Positions 44,001-54,206 are shown, counted from the first letter of the stretch. The stretch: DNA of 64,000 nt from Bufo bufo (GCF_905171765.1 NC_053398.1:51644338-51708337); one strand, 5' to 3'. The notes: generated by a model not told the origin, from the sequence alone. Numbers and translations are program-made.

Positions 44001-46735
44001 CCTGCAATCCATCACTGGTGGTCGTGCTTACACACTATAGGAAAAAGCGCCAGGCCAGCCTCACTGGTGCCCGGGACCATGAGAGCGCAAATAGGCTAGT
44101 CCTTTTTCCTATATTGTAATATATTGTACAAGCACGGCCACCGATGCTGGATTGCAGGGTGGTCTGTAACCATAGAAACAAGCAGTGTATAATGTGATGG
44201 AAAAATAAATCCAGCCAGCAAAGGAAACAATATGGATAATCACACTACATTAGTAAGTGCCTTGTATTAACTTTCTCTACATGATTAACTTGTATTAACT
44301 TTCTCTACATGATAAATGTCCCTTACTGAAGTGAGACAATGTACAGATTTGCTCCTGTGCCCTTCAATGAATCCTCTGCCCTAGAACATTGGTGCAGGAT
44401 ACCCTGCAATGATATGCTAGGCAGGAGCCGCCATGTGCTATACAGAGCTCCTGCCTGCCCTCTGCACAGAACGTCAGTGTACCCTACACCGATGTGCTAT
44501 ACAGGCAGGCGCTCTGCATAGCACATCGCTGCTCCTGCCTGTCCATGCTCGGCTCCGCTAATGTTATAATGGTTAAAGGAGTGAATCACTTTATTTTTAC
44601 TTTGACAGATGTGCCGGAACCAATACTGTATAACATGCCGCTTACTAATATATTTGGGCAGATTTACTATTGAAAATGCACTAGAATTATGTCGCAATTA
44701 GTGCCTAAAAACGAGCACAAATGTTTTTTAAAGGGTTCCTGAGTATTCAACCAACTTTTGATGTGTCATAGAGACATATCAAAAGTTTTGATGAGTGGGG
44801 ATCAGAGTGCTGAGACCCCACCAATCCCACCAATGACGAGAGAGAAGTGTTCACATATCGCGCTCTCCCCCTCACCGCAGGAGAGGAAGTAAGATGGACT
44901 ATTGGGGTCATTTATTAAGACCGGCACTTTAGAAATCAGTCTTAATACCTCTTGCGCTGGTGGATCATGCGCCTAAGTTATGTACAGGCGCCGGTCTCTA
45001 CATAACTTAGGCGCATCCACCGCCGGCTTAAATCTATGCCAGCTCCATTGTATTGTTTCCAGCACATTATTGAAAAATCAATATAAAGTGACCCACCCCT
45101 TGAAGGGCAGCACATAGGGGGCTACAATGTAAGGTGTTATGGTGTGCGGGATTCTGGAATAGGTCTTCTACCTGGGATTAGTGTACAACGCACAGAGTAG
45201 ATGCAACCTAAAAAGAAACCTGGTCTGGAAGACATTGTAACTCAGGATCAGAAAAAGATAAGTAAACCATCCCTAATGTTACTCATAAGCAGTATATCTA
45301 ATTCTACAGTATAGACTCTTGGTAAAGCTGCGTTCTGCATGGCTTCAGACCCGGCACTAGGCATGACCTTGTGCAGGAGTACCCAACAGTCCCCAGCTGT
45401 CCGGACCCCTGCTTGTCCCGTGCTCTTAACTGTATTTGTGTTCTCAGGATGCTGATACAGTTGAATACGATGGTGAAGCAGGGAGCCATTGGTCCCCTGC
45501 CACCAGTGAGAGGGGCATCATCACTCTGTAAGCGGGAACACTTAAGCAGGGGCATAATACTGGGTGGAAGACACTTAAGGGGGCATAATACTTTGTGGGG
45601 GCAAGTTATGGGGGCATCACTCTGTGAGGGGGCGTTTAATGGTCATCACAGTGTGGCGGGCCACAAGTGTGCATCATTGTGTGTGAGTGCCACTTAGAGG
45701 GTCATCATACTGCATGGCAGACTCTTAAAGGGCACCACTTTATATGAACGCCATTTAAGGGGGCCTCATTATGTGTGGGGGCACCTAAGGCATTAACCTG
45801 TTGTGAGGGGGACATCTTACTGCAAGGAGGCCACTTAGGAGCATCATACTGCATGGTGGGTACTTAGGGGGTATCACTAATATGAAGTGTTAAGGGGACT
45901 GGGTGGGATTAAAAGCGTGGCTTATTTTTAGAAAGAAACAGCTTCCCGCAGTGCAATGTTGTCCCTGCTTACATTTTACTGTTTGCGGCTCAGGCCTTCA
46001 CCCAACAGAAGACCCAGGTACGTGAACCTTTCCAAAAAGTAGAGTACCCCTGACTTAGTGTATCCATTTTGCCCGGAGTATTTCTTTAAAGGTCTTGCAC
46101 AGTGGTGTAATAATGATGACTTATCTTTAGGATAGGTCTTCAATATCAGATCTGCGGGAGTCCGACTCCCAGCATCCCCACCAATCAGCTGTTTGAAAGG
46201 GCTGAGGCGCTCGTGCGAGCAATGCTTGCTCTTGGTGTTTACCTACGTGTCATCTCCTTTCTAGCGGCGGTGCGGTGGAATTACAACTGTTTATCCTATT
46301 CACTTGGCTTACTCCCAAAAATAGTGCCTCATCTGTCCAAGCAGGGTGCTGATCAGCTCCATTCAAGTAAATTGGGTTGAGCTGCAATACCACATACAAC
46401 CTGTGGACAGGTGTGGAGCTAATAATCCAGAAACCCCTTTAAGAGGAAGTTAATCATTTTGCAGGTTTTATGGAAAGAGCATCAAGCATTGTGAACCTTC
46501 TTGTGGAATATACAGAAAATGTACAATATGCAGGAGCCCAGTTACTCATCCCTCTGCACTAAATACCAAACAACACAGTCATTACCAAGAGAATTTCCAT
46601 AAAAATGCTAAAACGTATATTATATGACCTAGTGACACGAGATCTTGTACCTTCATGGCCTGCCAGCTGCACCCAAGAATTCTGTCGACGGAGGGACCAA
46701 TGCACCATAGTGAAGAAAGTCTTCCATGATTTAGT
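34728..46735 (-). CDS. Inositol-1,4,5-trisphosphate 3-kinase family gene, catalytic part (6 exons)
   Basis: The enzyme phosphorylates the 3-position of Ins(1,4,5)P3 to give Ins(1,3,4,5)P4, damping calcium release. In transcript order the exons are 46735-46651, 43461-43248, 42862-42658, 40009-39908, 38277-38206 and 35060-34728; all phases fit and give 336 residues. A basic-hydrophobic helix ([14 protein letters not shown]) where family members bind calmodulin precedes [11 protein letters not shown]. The inositol-polyphosphate-kinase signature PxxxDxKxG is P90-D94-K96-G98 ([10 protein letters not shown]), followed by [39 protein letters not shown] and MIDFGKT (metal-binding Asp248). About 45 residues after the usual C-terminus ([16 protein letters not shown]...) look extra. 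It is not clearly ITPKA, B or C. The N-terminal exon(s) with the start codon were not found in the window. Confidence 0.93.
35595..36024. repeat. Long palindromic MITE, family B
   Basis: AAAAGGGGTCCTCGCACTTT at the left is opposed by GAAGTGAGACAACCCCTTT at the right. AATGTATTGTGATTGTCCAT and CAATATGGACAATCACAATAC continue the arms, so the whole 430 bp is a hairpin. A sister copy lies at 43842-44340. Confidence 0.85.
36368..36550. repeat. Palindromic MITE, family C
   Basis: TATTCACACAGTCAGTGTTC at the left is opposed by CACTGACGTGTGAATAAGG at the right, with AGTGATTTCCATC and GATGGAAATCACT inside. Related copies are at 47353-47484 and 51343-51527. Confidence 0.7.
36551..36935. repeat. MITE-like repeat related to family A
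   Basis: Starts CCACATTTCCGTTTTTTACGG and ends CACGGAAGTGTGGATGAGGG, an inverted pair. The body has the CCGTG/CACGG texture of family A but different ends. Confidence 0.5.
36936..38205. other. IP3 3-kinase intron, mostly unassigned
   Basis: Includes pieces of dispersed repeats near 37460-37680 (GGCTATGTCCACATGGGATT) and 37748-38030 (GGGGGAGATTTATCAAGACC...ATGACAAATCTCCCCCTG). No exon could be supported. Confidence 0.45.
38206..38277 (-). CDS. IP3 3-kinase exon ([11 protein letters not shown]...FFRTHE)
   Basis: The acceptor is TTCTTTTTCAG and the donor GAG/GTTAGT on the minus strand; 24 whole codons. It ends FFRTHE, matching the FFKTHEV junction of the family. Confidence 0.93.
38486..38652. 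repeat. Foldback MITE, family D (GGGATCAGCAACCTC)
   Basis: CAGGGATCAGCAACCTCTGA and CTGAAACTACAACTCCCAG at the left are opposed by CTGGGAGTTATAGTTCCACAG and GAAGGTTGCTGATCCCTG at the right. The uninterrupted copy gives the empty site for the insertion described at 38810. Confidence 0.8.
38708..39033. repeat. Foldback MITE, family D, interrupted by another MITE
   Basis: Same family as 38486-38652 and next to it. It is interrupted by 38810-38977; joining the sides restores the GAGTAA|TGTGCATGCTGGG context seen in the neighbour. Confidence 0.8.
38810..38977. mobile_element. PIF/Harbinger-like MITE, 168 bp, TAA duplication
   Basis: Ends GGCCCCTTGCAGAC and, inverted, GTCTGCAAGGGGCC. TAA stands on both sides (38807-38809 and 38978-38980). 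The neighbouring copy of the target repeat has one TAA at this place, which fits the 3-bp TWA duplication typical of the PIF/Harbinger superfamily. Confidence 0.75.
39155..39469. repeat. MITE copy, family A
   Basis: GGGCTTATGCACATGAACGT at the left and ACGGTCGTGTGCATGAGGCC at the right. The interior has ACCATTCATTTCAATGGGTC and CCGTATTTCCG blocks. Confidence 0.75.
39908..40009 (-). CDS. IP3 3-kinase exon ([15 protein letters not shown])
   Basis: The acceptor is TTTTCTTCTAG and the donor CTG/GTATGA; 34 whole codons. It covers the variable IP-binding-lobe linker ([17 protein letters not shown]) of the kinase. Confidence 0.9.
40400..40520 (-). repeat. V-SINE-like copy, 3' part (split by a hAT insertion)
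   Basis: ATTCCGCAGCGCTTTACAG and CCCCATTGGGGCTCACAATC lead up to GTGGGAGGAAAC at 40520. The rest of the SINE continues after 41557, with GAGGAAAC duplicated on both sides of the insertion. Confidence 0.8.
40671..40935 (+). repeat. Minisatellite, ~31-bp unit, 9 copies (forward arm)
   Basis: Unit: GGATGGCACTGTTATGGGGA then GGGGGATCTGT. The last two copies lose GGATGG and are 27 bp. They are the best match to the opposed array after 40970. Confidence 0.88.
40970..41186 (-). repeat. Minisatellite, ~27-bp unit, 8 copies (reverse arm)
   Basis: Unit CACAGATCCCCCTCCCCATA then ACAGTG, the reverse complement of the 27-bp form in the forward arm. With it the element can form a hairpin of more than 200 bp. 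Confidence 0.88.
41566..41682 (-). repeat. V-SINE-like copy, tRNA-derived head
   Basis: Continuation of 40400-40520. CCACGCAAACACCGGGAGAA leads to GCAGATGTTGTCCTTGGTCGG, CCAGCGCTGCAAGGC and GAGCCACCGTGCTG. The last parts correspond to the tRNA-like head on the minus strand. It is a SINE head, not a working tRNA gene. Confidence 0.8.
41683..42202. repeat. Tandem or nested family A MITE copies
   Basis: Three family A-like blocks in series. ATCCGCAAAATACGGATACTG, GGCCCCATGTACACGACTGT (about 41848), ATATGGCCGTGTGCAGGAGG (about 42052) and GGTTGTGTGCATGGGGCCTT (about 42182) mark the edges. The repeated ends suggest insertion of one copy into another. Confidence 0.6.
42283..42450. repeat. MITE fragment related to family A
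   Basis: Starts GGGCTAATGCACATGAACGT. CATTCACTTGAATGGGGTCCGCGATCC is central. The right end is missing or diverged. Confidence 0.55.
42658..42862 (-). CDS. IP3 3-kinase exon ([10 protein letters not shown]...LGFRIEGV)
   Basis: The acceptor is GTCTTGCTGCAG and the donor ACG/GTGAGT. It encodes [40 protein letters not shown] and [14 protein letters not shown], all diagnostic of the family. Confidence 0.96.
43248..43461 (-). CDS. IP3 3-kinase exon (ATP lobe and PxxxDxKxG)
   Basis: The acceptor is CACTCTCCAAG and the donor CG/GTAGAA. It encodes [33 protein letters not shown] and [11 protein letters not shown]. The Lys after HIL is the expected ATP-contacting lysine of the family. Confidence 0.95.
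43842..44340. repeat. Long palindromic MITE, family B
   Basis: TTAAAGGAGTTGTCTCACTTC at the left is opposed by GAAGTGAGACAAT at the right. Inside, GTGGCATTTATCATGTAGAG and CTTTCTCTACATGATAAATG, then GCAATCC and GGATTGC arms. A 28-base piece (TTAACTTGTATTAACTTTCTC and flanks, about 44262-44310) is duplicated in the right arm. Confidence 0.82.
44341..45475. other. IP3 3-kinase intron with short repeats
   Basis: Contains inverted GGCAGGAGC/GCTCCTGCCT pieces (44420-44545) and TTTATTAAGACCGGCAC...AACTTAGGCGCATCCACC (about 44908-45020). Nothing coding is supported. Confidence 0.5.
45476..45895 (+). repeat. Degenerate minisatellite-like tract (GGGGGCAT...CACTTA)
   Basis: Irregular ~30-45-base units share CACTTAAGGGGGCATAATAC, GGGGGCATCACTCTGTG and similar blocks. 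Unit identity is low, so copy number cannot be given safely. Confidence 0.55.
46089..46441. repeat. MITE of the AAAGGTCTTGCAC / AAACCCCTTTA type
   Basis: Contains GATGACTTATCTTTAGGATAGGTC and CCCCACCAATCAGCTGTTTG, which recur at 32590-32960 and 14600. It ends CCAGAAACCCCTTTA. Confidence 0.6.
46651..46735 (-). CDS. IP3 3-kinase exon (calmodulin-binding helix, WVQLAGHEG)
   Basis: The acceptor is AATTTTCTAG and the donor GAAG/GTACAA. The reading [20 protein letters not shown] then WVQLAGHE matches the start of the kinase domain. Its 5' phase is 0, so the next exon upstream must end on a codon boundary. Confidence 0.88.
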
Positions 46736-47352
46736 CTAGAAAATTAAATGATTATTGAATTAGATTTATTTAGTATAAAAAAAGGCACAAAACATGCCTT
46801 AGAGTAAGAAGTCTCCCACACCCACATACCGTGTATGTCACCACTAACACCCTATACTATCAAACCATACAACTTTTTTGCGATCTTTTTATTTGCATGA
46901 AAAAAAAATGCATAAAAATCATAACTTTTCATGCAGGCCACAAAAAATGCCTCAAAAATACGTGTGAAGAAAGTACTTTGTACATTACCCTACATGTCTG
47001 TAGCCTAATGTCACTCGATTTCTGTCCCTGGCCTATTTCCCGGATTTTGGATTCCGCTTCTTCAGTTTATTGTCTGTGTTTGTGCCTTTTACATTTATGT
47101 TAATAGGTCCCCTTAGCATGGCTTCCACGCTATGGTGGGCCATCCCTAAACTGAGTTAGTTTTATGTTATGGCTTGAAAAATCCTAATTTGAAAAGTATA
47201 AAATTCTGTCTGCCTGCAGCCACCACTAGAGGGAGCCTATGAGTTAACTGTGTACTGTTTTAATTAAAGAAGCACTCCGGGTTTTTATTTTCCTCTCACC
47301 ACTCACCACCAGTATTTTAGCAGGGTAATTTGTTACAACCTAATGCTTTATC

Positions 47353-47484
47353 AGTGATTGTGAACCAAAACCAGGATTGGTGCCTATATAGAAATATGGT
47401 GTAAGGGAAAAATCTGCTCCAGGTTTTGGCTCACAATCACTGATGGAAATCACTGATCAAACACTGATTGTGTGAATAAGGCCT
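47353..47484. repeat. MITE copy, family C
   Basis: AGTGATTGTGAACCAAAACCAGG opposed by CCAGGTTTTGGCTCACAATCACT; GATGGAAATCACTGATC at the right. It adjoins a family A copy, as also happens at 51341. Confidence 0.7.
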
Positions 47485-47760
47485 CATGCACACGACCGTT
47501 GTGTGTTTTGCGGGTCCGCAAACCGCGGATCCGCAAAACACGCATGGCGTTGTTGTGCGTTCCGCAATTTGCGGAACGGCACGGACAACCATTAATATAA
47601 CTGCCTATTCTTGTCCACAAAACGCGGACATGAATAGGACAGGTTATATTTTTTTTTGCGGACCACGGAACGGAGCAACGGATGCAGACAGCACACGGAA
47701 TGCTGTCCGCATCTTTTGCGGCCCCCATTGAAGTGAATGGGTCCGCATCCGAACCTTGGA
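47479..47760. repeat. MITE copy, family A
   Basis: Left end AAGGCCTCATGCACACGACC. The interior has TTGCGGATCCGCAAAACACG-like blocks and CCCATTGAAGTGAATGGGTC. The right end is truncated. Confidence 0.75.
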
Positions 47761-48112
47761 ACCGAACCCGAGTTCAGGAAATGTTTTTTTACAGTATAAA
47801 TCAATTTCTGAAGTTATTATGCGAAGTAATAACTTCGGCTCATCTGAGCCAATACATTCTAATACTGTACAGAGCGCTCGCTAAACTAAGTTTTATGCGA
47901 ATCGACTTCGGATGTTTCATCCAAAGTCGATTCGCTCATCCCTACTTTTCATTATAGGAACCTGGTCATGTGACCTCAAGTTTGACCAGCAGCCCAGAGC
48001 TTGTCCTAATATGTAAACAGGAAGTGGTTCTCTGACTGACTTCCTGTGAACTACTCTCAGGCCCCTCCCCACACTCCTCTGTAGATCCCTGTATTCTGTC
48101 ATAGATATAGTG

Positions 48113-48565
48113 GGGCAGATTTATCAAAACTGGTGTAAAGGAAAACTGGTTTAGTTGCCCATAGCAAACCAATCAGATTCCACCTTTCATTTTTCAGGGC
48201 TCCTTTTGGAAAATGAACGGTGGAATCTTGTTGCTATGGGCAACTAAGCCAATTTTTTGTTACACCAGTTTTGATAAATCTGCCCTAATTTCTTCCCTAT
48301 GTAAAGGACAAGGAGTGCACATGTATAGTAGGTAACTGTATACAGTGATTAGCTGCAGTTATATAAGCCTCCTGACTCACACTGCCTGTCTATACCATCT
48401 GTGTGTGCTGACTCTCCAGTGTTGTTTGATGAGATGCAGCTTCTCACTGGTCTCCTGCATATAAGAGCTGACAGAGAAGACAGGCTCAAGCCGCATCACA
48501 TAGGAGAACATGGAGACCGTCAGTGTGAGGGGACAGCAGCTGTGTCACTAATCTCTCATGGCTGC
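48113..48565 (+). repeat. Composite repeat, family E, copy 1
   Basis: Starts with a foldback (GGGGCAGATTTATCAAAACTGG ... CAGTTTTGATAAATCTGCCC; 48113-48288) and continues into a unique-looking body (48289-48565). That body recurs almost unchanged at 53888-54170. The 3' terminal repeat is missing here. Confidence 0.82.
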
Positions 48566-49093
48566 CCTCTTGTTCTGCAGTGTGGTGAGACTCCACCCCT
48601 CTGTCTCTGCAAAGACAGGCATGACGGGAACAGTAAGATTCATTAGGAAAACCATATCTGAGGGGAGAAGGAATCAAGATGGCAGACAACCCCCAAATTA
48701 CACATGAAATAAAACAGGTATACACTAGGCATACACACAAGCCTCTATCGTATCCTTTATGAATGGCCTGTCCTGTTCCATATAGGCAAAGTCCTGGAGT
48801 TCTGCTTTAAGTTAACTATGTATTGTAACAGTATGCAGAAAGTCCCCCCTAGTGGTTGCGAAAGGCAGCCAGAATTGTATCTTTTAAATGGGTCAAATTT
48901 AAAATAGTATTGAGGCTCCTTTAAAGAGAAAAATTCTGTTCAATCGATCACTCATTAACCCCCAAAGAAAAAACTTGTATCATGAAAAATTTTTGAAAAA
49001 TAATATTATGGAAAAAAGAATGGTTTATATGCTGTTTTCTTCCTAATCCCTAACCCCCCAAAAGATTCTAAAAATTGGTCAACAATTTAGGCC

Positions 49094-49850
49094 GGGTTCA
49101 CATTGGCGTTATGGCATTCCGTTATAGATTCCGTTATAACGGATAATACTGTAATGGAATTTTAGAACGGAAAGCAAAACGGAAGCCTCTAAGAAGGTGA
49201 ACGCATTGCACCCGCACTGAATCCGGACCCATTCATTTCTATGGGGCTGTTCACATGAGCAGTGATTTTCACGCATCACTTGTGCATTGCGTGCAAATCG
49301 CAGCATGCTCTGTATTGTGCGTTTTTCACGCAACGCAGGCCCCATAGAAGTGAATAGGGCTGCGTGAAAATCGCAAGCATCCGCAAGCAAGTGCGTCCAT
49401 CACCATGGTGATGGACCATGTGATCAGCGCAGTGACGTCACCAAAGGTCCTTTTCCTCCCAGGTCATCAAAGAAGAAGAAAGACGACGAGCCGGGCAGCG
49501 CGAACAAGTGGATGAGACAAGTAAATTTAATTAAATTAATTTTTTTAACCCCTCCATCCCTAATTTACTTTGCATTCTGTATTCAGAATGCTATTATTTT
49601 CCCTTATAAACATGTTATAAGGGAAAATAATAAAATCTACACAACACCGATCCCAAACCCAAAGCCGAACTTCTGTGAAGAAGTCTGGATTTGAGTCTGG
49701 GTACCAAACATGCCGATTTTTCTCACGCGCGTGCAAATGCATTAAAACGCTTTGCACTCATGCAGAAAAATCGCGCATTTTCCTGCGACGCACACCCGCA
49801 TCCTATCCGGCCCTCACACGCAACGCCCCCTGTGTGAAAGAGGCCTAATA
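49094..49850. repeat. Compound MITE region
   Basis: GGCCGGGTTCACATTGGCGTT opens it and CCTGTGTGAAAGAGGCCTAA closes it. A nested CACATGAGCAGTGATTTTCACG...GCGTGAAAATCGCA hairpin lies inside (49250-49375), and another palindrome TATTTTCCCTTATAAACATG/CATGTTATAAGGGAAAATA is at 49594-49631. Confidence 0.6.
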
Positions 49851-50380
49851 CATGTCTACGGAGACACATAACGGTTCCGTTATACATGACAACGACACAA
49901 AAAGGACTTTGCTCCCTAAAACATGTTTTTATTGTGCAAATAAAAACTACTATACACATTCGGTATCACCACATTCATACTGACCCATAGAACAAATGTG
50001 ATATACTATTTTTATGACGCAGTCAGCAGCAGAAAAATAACAATAGCAGAATTGCCAGTTTTTTATTTTTGCATTACCACCCCTACCTCACCTCACCCCC
50101 AAAATAAATTAATGAAAGCTACACTTTTTTTACTCCCTGTTATTCACTTCTTTTCTTTGTTATTCGCCTATTAAACACTGGATGTATCAAAACAGACCAT
50201 CAGGGGAGTGGAAATGAGTCATATTTTTGTGTTACTTGGCAATGGGTTTTCAGATAAACTACCATTACCTGAAAAGGTCTGAAAAACATGAGAAATATTC
50301 ATGCAGAGCACTGTTTGATATAATCATAAAATATAGGACATAATGGCAGTTTTGGACGATATCACAATAGCAGGATAGTC
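49851..50380. other. Unassigned sequence
   Basis: AT-rich; no coding or repeat call could be supported. Confidence 0.35.
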
Positions 50381-50645
50381 CTTCTTGTCCTGCGTTGCAT
50401 CGCGCAGGCCAAGGTCGGTTTTGTTTACTTTCTCGTTATTCTAGGAGGAGGCTTCAGCCTAGCAGTGATCCCTGTGACGTCGCCGGCACAAAAGGGGCTC
50501 TAAAACCGCCTAGGACAGCGCTATAAGACGGCCCATTTGTGACGCCACCAGGATCACTACTAGGCAGAAGTCTCCGCATCCTCATGTGAAGCCCATAGTA
50601 AAGAGAAAGCCCTTGCCCTGCGTAATGCAGCGCAAGACAAGGGGG
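50381..50645. repeat. Palindromic MITE with CTTCTTGTCCTGCG ends
   Basis: CTTCTTGTCCTGCGTTGCAT at the left is opposed by ATGCAGCGCAAGACAAGGGG at the right. CAGCCTAGCAGTGATCCCTG and CCAGGATCACTACTAGGCAG continue the arms. Confidence 0.7.
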
Positions 50646-51022
50646 AGCATCGGGGCCAGTTATCTCCTATCTACATGATAGGGAGTAACTATTAGATTAC
50701 TGTATTTAGATAGATTCTAACACTGGGACCACCCATTCCTACAACAGAAGCCCTGCACTTTGCTGAGCCCGCGAAATGAATGGAACGTCAGATCGGACAT
50801 GCGCACCGCTGCTCCATTCATTTTCTATGGGACCGTCATACAGAGTTTGGCTATTTCCAGCAGGTCTCATATAGAGGAAGGGAGTGGCATTACACATGCT
50901 AGACCTGACATTTCATTCATTTTGGGGGGGGCCCCATTCAAGTGATGGCAGTGTCCCAGTGGTAGAACCCCTTAAGGCTACCTGCACACAATCAGGATTA
51001 CGCATGGAAAATCCACAGTGTA

Positions 51023-51341
51023 AGGCCTCATGCACACGACAGGTTTTTTTTGCGTCCGCAAATTGTGCGTCTGATGCGGCATCTGTTTTTTTTTTTGGAG
51101 GATCCGTTTTTTTCCACAGATCCCTTGTAATAAATGCCTATCCTTGTCCGCAAATGTGAAAAAAGTAGGACATGCACTATTTCTTTTGCTGAAGGGAAAC
51201 ACAGACAACGGACGCGGAACACAAACGGATTAACTATCAGCATTTTTTTGCTGACCCATTGAAATGAATGGGTCCCCATCCTATCCGCAAAAAAAAAAAC
51301 GGAACGGAGGCCGAGAAAAACCACTGTCGTGTGCATGAGGC
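51023..51341. repeat. MITE, family A, complete copy (319 bp)
   Basis: Terminal inverted repeats AGGCCTCATGCACACGACAG and CTGTCGTGTGCATGAGGCCT are both intact. AATGCCTATCCTTGTCCGC and CCATTGAAATGAATGGGTCC are internal marks of the family. This copy best defines the family ends. Confidence 0.85.
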
Positions 51342-51342
51342 C

Positions 51343-51527
51343 TGTCAGTGTTCGGTCAGTGATTTCCATCAGTAATTTTGAGCCAAAACCAGGTGCGGGT
51401 CTAAACACAGAACAGGTGCAGATCTTTCCCTTATACCTGATGTCTGTGGAGGCTCCAATCCTGGTTTTGGCTCACAATCACTGATGGAAATCACTGACCA
51501 AAATACTGACGTGTGAATGAGGCTTAA
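51343..51527. repeat. MITE copy, family C
   Basis: GTCAGTGTTCGGTCAGTGATT at the left and CACTGACGTGTGAATGAGG at the right. CTAAACACAGAACAGGTGCAG is shared with the 36368 copy. Confidence 0.72.
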
Positions 51528-53710
51528 TACAGTACCAGGAAAGTGTATTCGATTAGACAAATCTCATGTACACTTAGCTTTTTTCTTCCGTGTGGAAACT
51601 GACCTGCCGTGCGGATTTTGATGCAACATGTCAATTGTGAGATTTGTGATGCAGATTTCACCCCTTTCAATGGAAGGGTGAGATCTGCTGCAAGATCGCA
51701 TCAAATCCGCCAAAAAAATCCACAAGTACAACATGCAGATCTTGATGTGGATTTGTCGTGGAAATGCACAGAAAGCGTGCATAATTTCTGCATGTCTGTG
51801 TGAAGATAGACTTAAACTCCAGAGCTGAATTCCCAATTCTGCCGGTTGCTACTGGAAAGAGTTGGCAAGCTTGTTGTCAAACACACCCCGAATAGCTGTA
51901 GCAAGGTCCTAGAATGCAGATTTTTTTTCTGCATCAGATTACTGTATAATATCCGGTGTGAAGATGACACATCCCAGAAGGCTACTGTGCAGAAACTGAG
52001 CCAGTAAGGAATGCTTTGAGCTCTGAAGCTCTTCCACACAATGTGATCTTTTGAAGTGTGAAATCTAACATTCATTGTTCTTCAATCGAGGGACCAGTGG
52101 TCACCAAGATAACATTAGGAGCAGCAGAAGTGTCACCTGTTACAACCTTCATCATTTCCCTCTGCTTCAAAAAAGTGATGTCTGTTTTAAGGTAAATCTT
52201 CCATTTCAGCTCCCATAAGGGTTGTCACCGAGGTGTCCCACAGACTCTTGAACGCTAGTTATACATTGATACAGCTTCCAGTCCTACATGGCGACACGAA
52301 TCTGCTGTCCGGCTGACCAGCAAGACATTTCAAAATTTCTGTAAATCTGCAAATTATAACTTTCATGGCTAAAGGGAATAATTTGGATATACACAAAGCA
52401 CTGCAATGCTTTTGCTAATCCAGTATAATGCTGTAATAGGGATCACTGTGATAGAAAGTAAATACGGAAAACAGATTATATACTGGCACGGCATGAATGT
52501 GGATGAGTGAAATGAGCAGATATTTTCAAAGCTCAATGTATTACAGTTATTGATCTCATGAAGGTCAGCTCCTGCAGATCGGGGTCTTGAACCTAATTCA
52601 ATTGAAGGCCGTAAAGACGTAACGCAAACAATACAAAGCACACAGTGTGAGCCGTCAGGCCTGGCTGCCTTCACACATCTTTCATCACTAGTGTCATAGA
52701 TTCACATGGAAGAAATTTACATTGGGATCCACATGTTTGACAAAGACCAGAAAAGAACATAAAGCAACAGACTTAAAGAGACAGACAAACTTAAGGAGAA
52801 TGTCAAGAGGACAAGTAGCTAGTTCAGCCATAATATGCATCCATATGCTTAGCATATCTCAGCCGTGATGCATCACTGCTCCAGCCTATAAAAATAATGG
52901 ATTGTGGAAATAAACAGCTACTAAGTTCACTAATGGGTTAAATTTACAAGTATGACTAAAATATTCATAGATCAAGAATTGATAATATAAAATGGTCATT
53001 TTCAGGAGGCCATGAGAACCATGATGTCCACCTGAGCTCCGAGTCAAGTAGTACGTTTGAGTCCACCTTTTCAGCCATACACGTCTAAAGTGTGGATTGA
53101 CTCAATACCGCAGTGGTATACCGTCTTGCAGGTTTATACAGTAATAACCCTTATACTACACTAAATCCAGCCGTACACATGAGATAATGATCATCCATAA
53201 GGCAGACGATCAGTTGTCCCTGGACTTGTTCATATGAACGATCGCGTAAGCAACAGAAAATACTACACTGGCTGATCTGGGAGTCGATTTTAGTTAAAAA
53301 ATTATTCTCTGCGCCTTGCACAAAGGGGTAGAGGATCAGCTGATCATGCCAGGCTTGTGTAGAGAAAAGTTCCAACCTGGAGGATCACATTTTTGGCCCT
53401 CAGAAGTCTGCCACCATCCATCCTGGTTGAATGAGTTTATTTTTAAACTATGTGTATGGGCACTTTAAGGTCGTTTAATGTGGAACCCAACAGCCTCATA
53501 CTTTTCATAGTCCACCTCCAAAGCCTTTGAAGATCAGAAAAATTAGACTATTTAGGTAAGAACATCTATATATCTGAGATCCAATACAAGCTGGGATCAA
53601 GGGAATTATACTGTTCTGGGTTCTAGGTTCTACAACAAGACGTTCCAGGCTGGACTGAAATTGAAGGAGAACTCGTGGAAGAAAAACTAAAAAATTGTTT
53701 ATTTGGACCC
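51528..53710. other. Unassigned sequence, low repeat content
   Basis: Contains a MITE-like piece near 51595-51800 (GACCTGCCGTGCGGATTTTG and, opposed, AAATCCGCCAAAAAAATCC). The rest has neither recognised repeats nor supported exons. Confidence 0.4.
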
Positions 53711-54206
53711 TAGGGTGGAGATTTATTAAAACTGGTGGAAAGGAAAAATGGCTTTGTTGCCTATAGCAACCAATCAGATTCCACCTTTCATTTTTCATAG
53801 CTCCTTTGGAAGATGAAAGGTAGGATATGATAGGTTGCTATGGGCAACTAAGCCAATTTTTTGTTACACCAGTTTTGATAATTCTGCCCCAATTTCTTCC
53901 CTATGTAAAGGACAAGGAGTGCACATGTATAGTAGGTAACTGTATACAGTGATTAGCTGCAGTTATATAAGCCTCCTGACTCACACTGCCTGTCTATACC
54001 ATCTGTGTGTGCCGACTCTCCAGTGTTGTTTTATGAGATGCAGCTTCTCACCGGTCTCCTGCATATAAGAGCTGACAGAGAAGACAGGCTCAAGCCGCAT
54101 CACATAGGAGAACATGGAGACCATCAGTGTGAGGGGACAGCAGCTGTGTCACTAATCTGTCATGGCTGCCCCCATTTTTACCTTTACACTAGTTTTGATA
54201 AATCTC
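53711..54206 (+). repeat. Composite repeat, family E, copy 2 (complete)
   Basis: Foldback head (GGAGATTTATTAAAACTGGTGG ... CAGTTTTGATAATTCTGCCC), body 53888-54170 almost identical to 48289-48565, and a terminal TTTACACTAGTTTTGATAAATCTCAC. This shows that the full unit is about 495 bp with matching outer ends. Confidence 0.82.
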
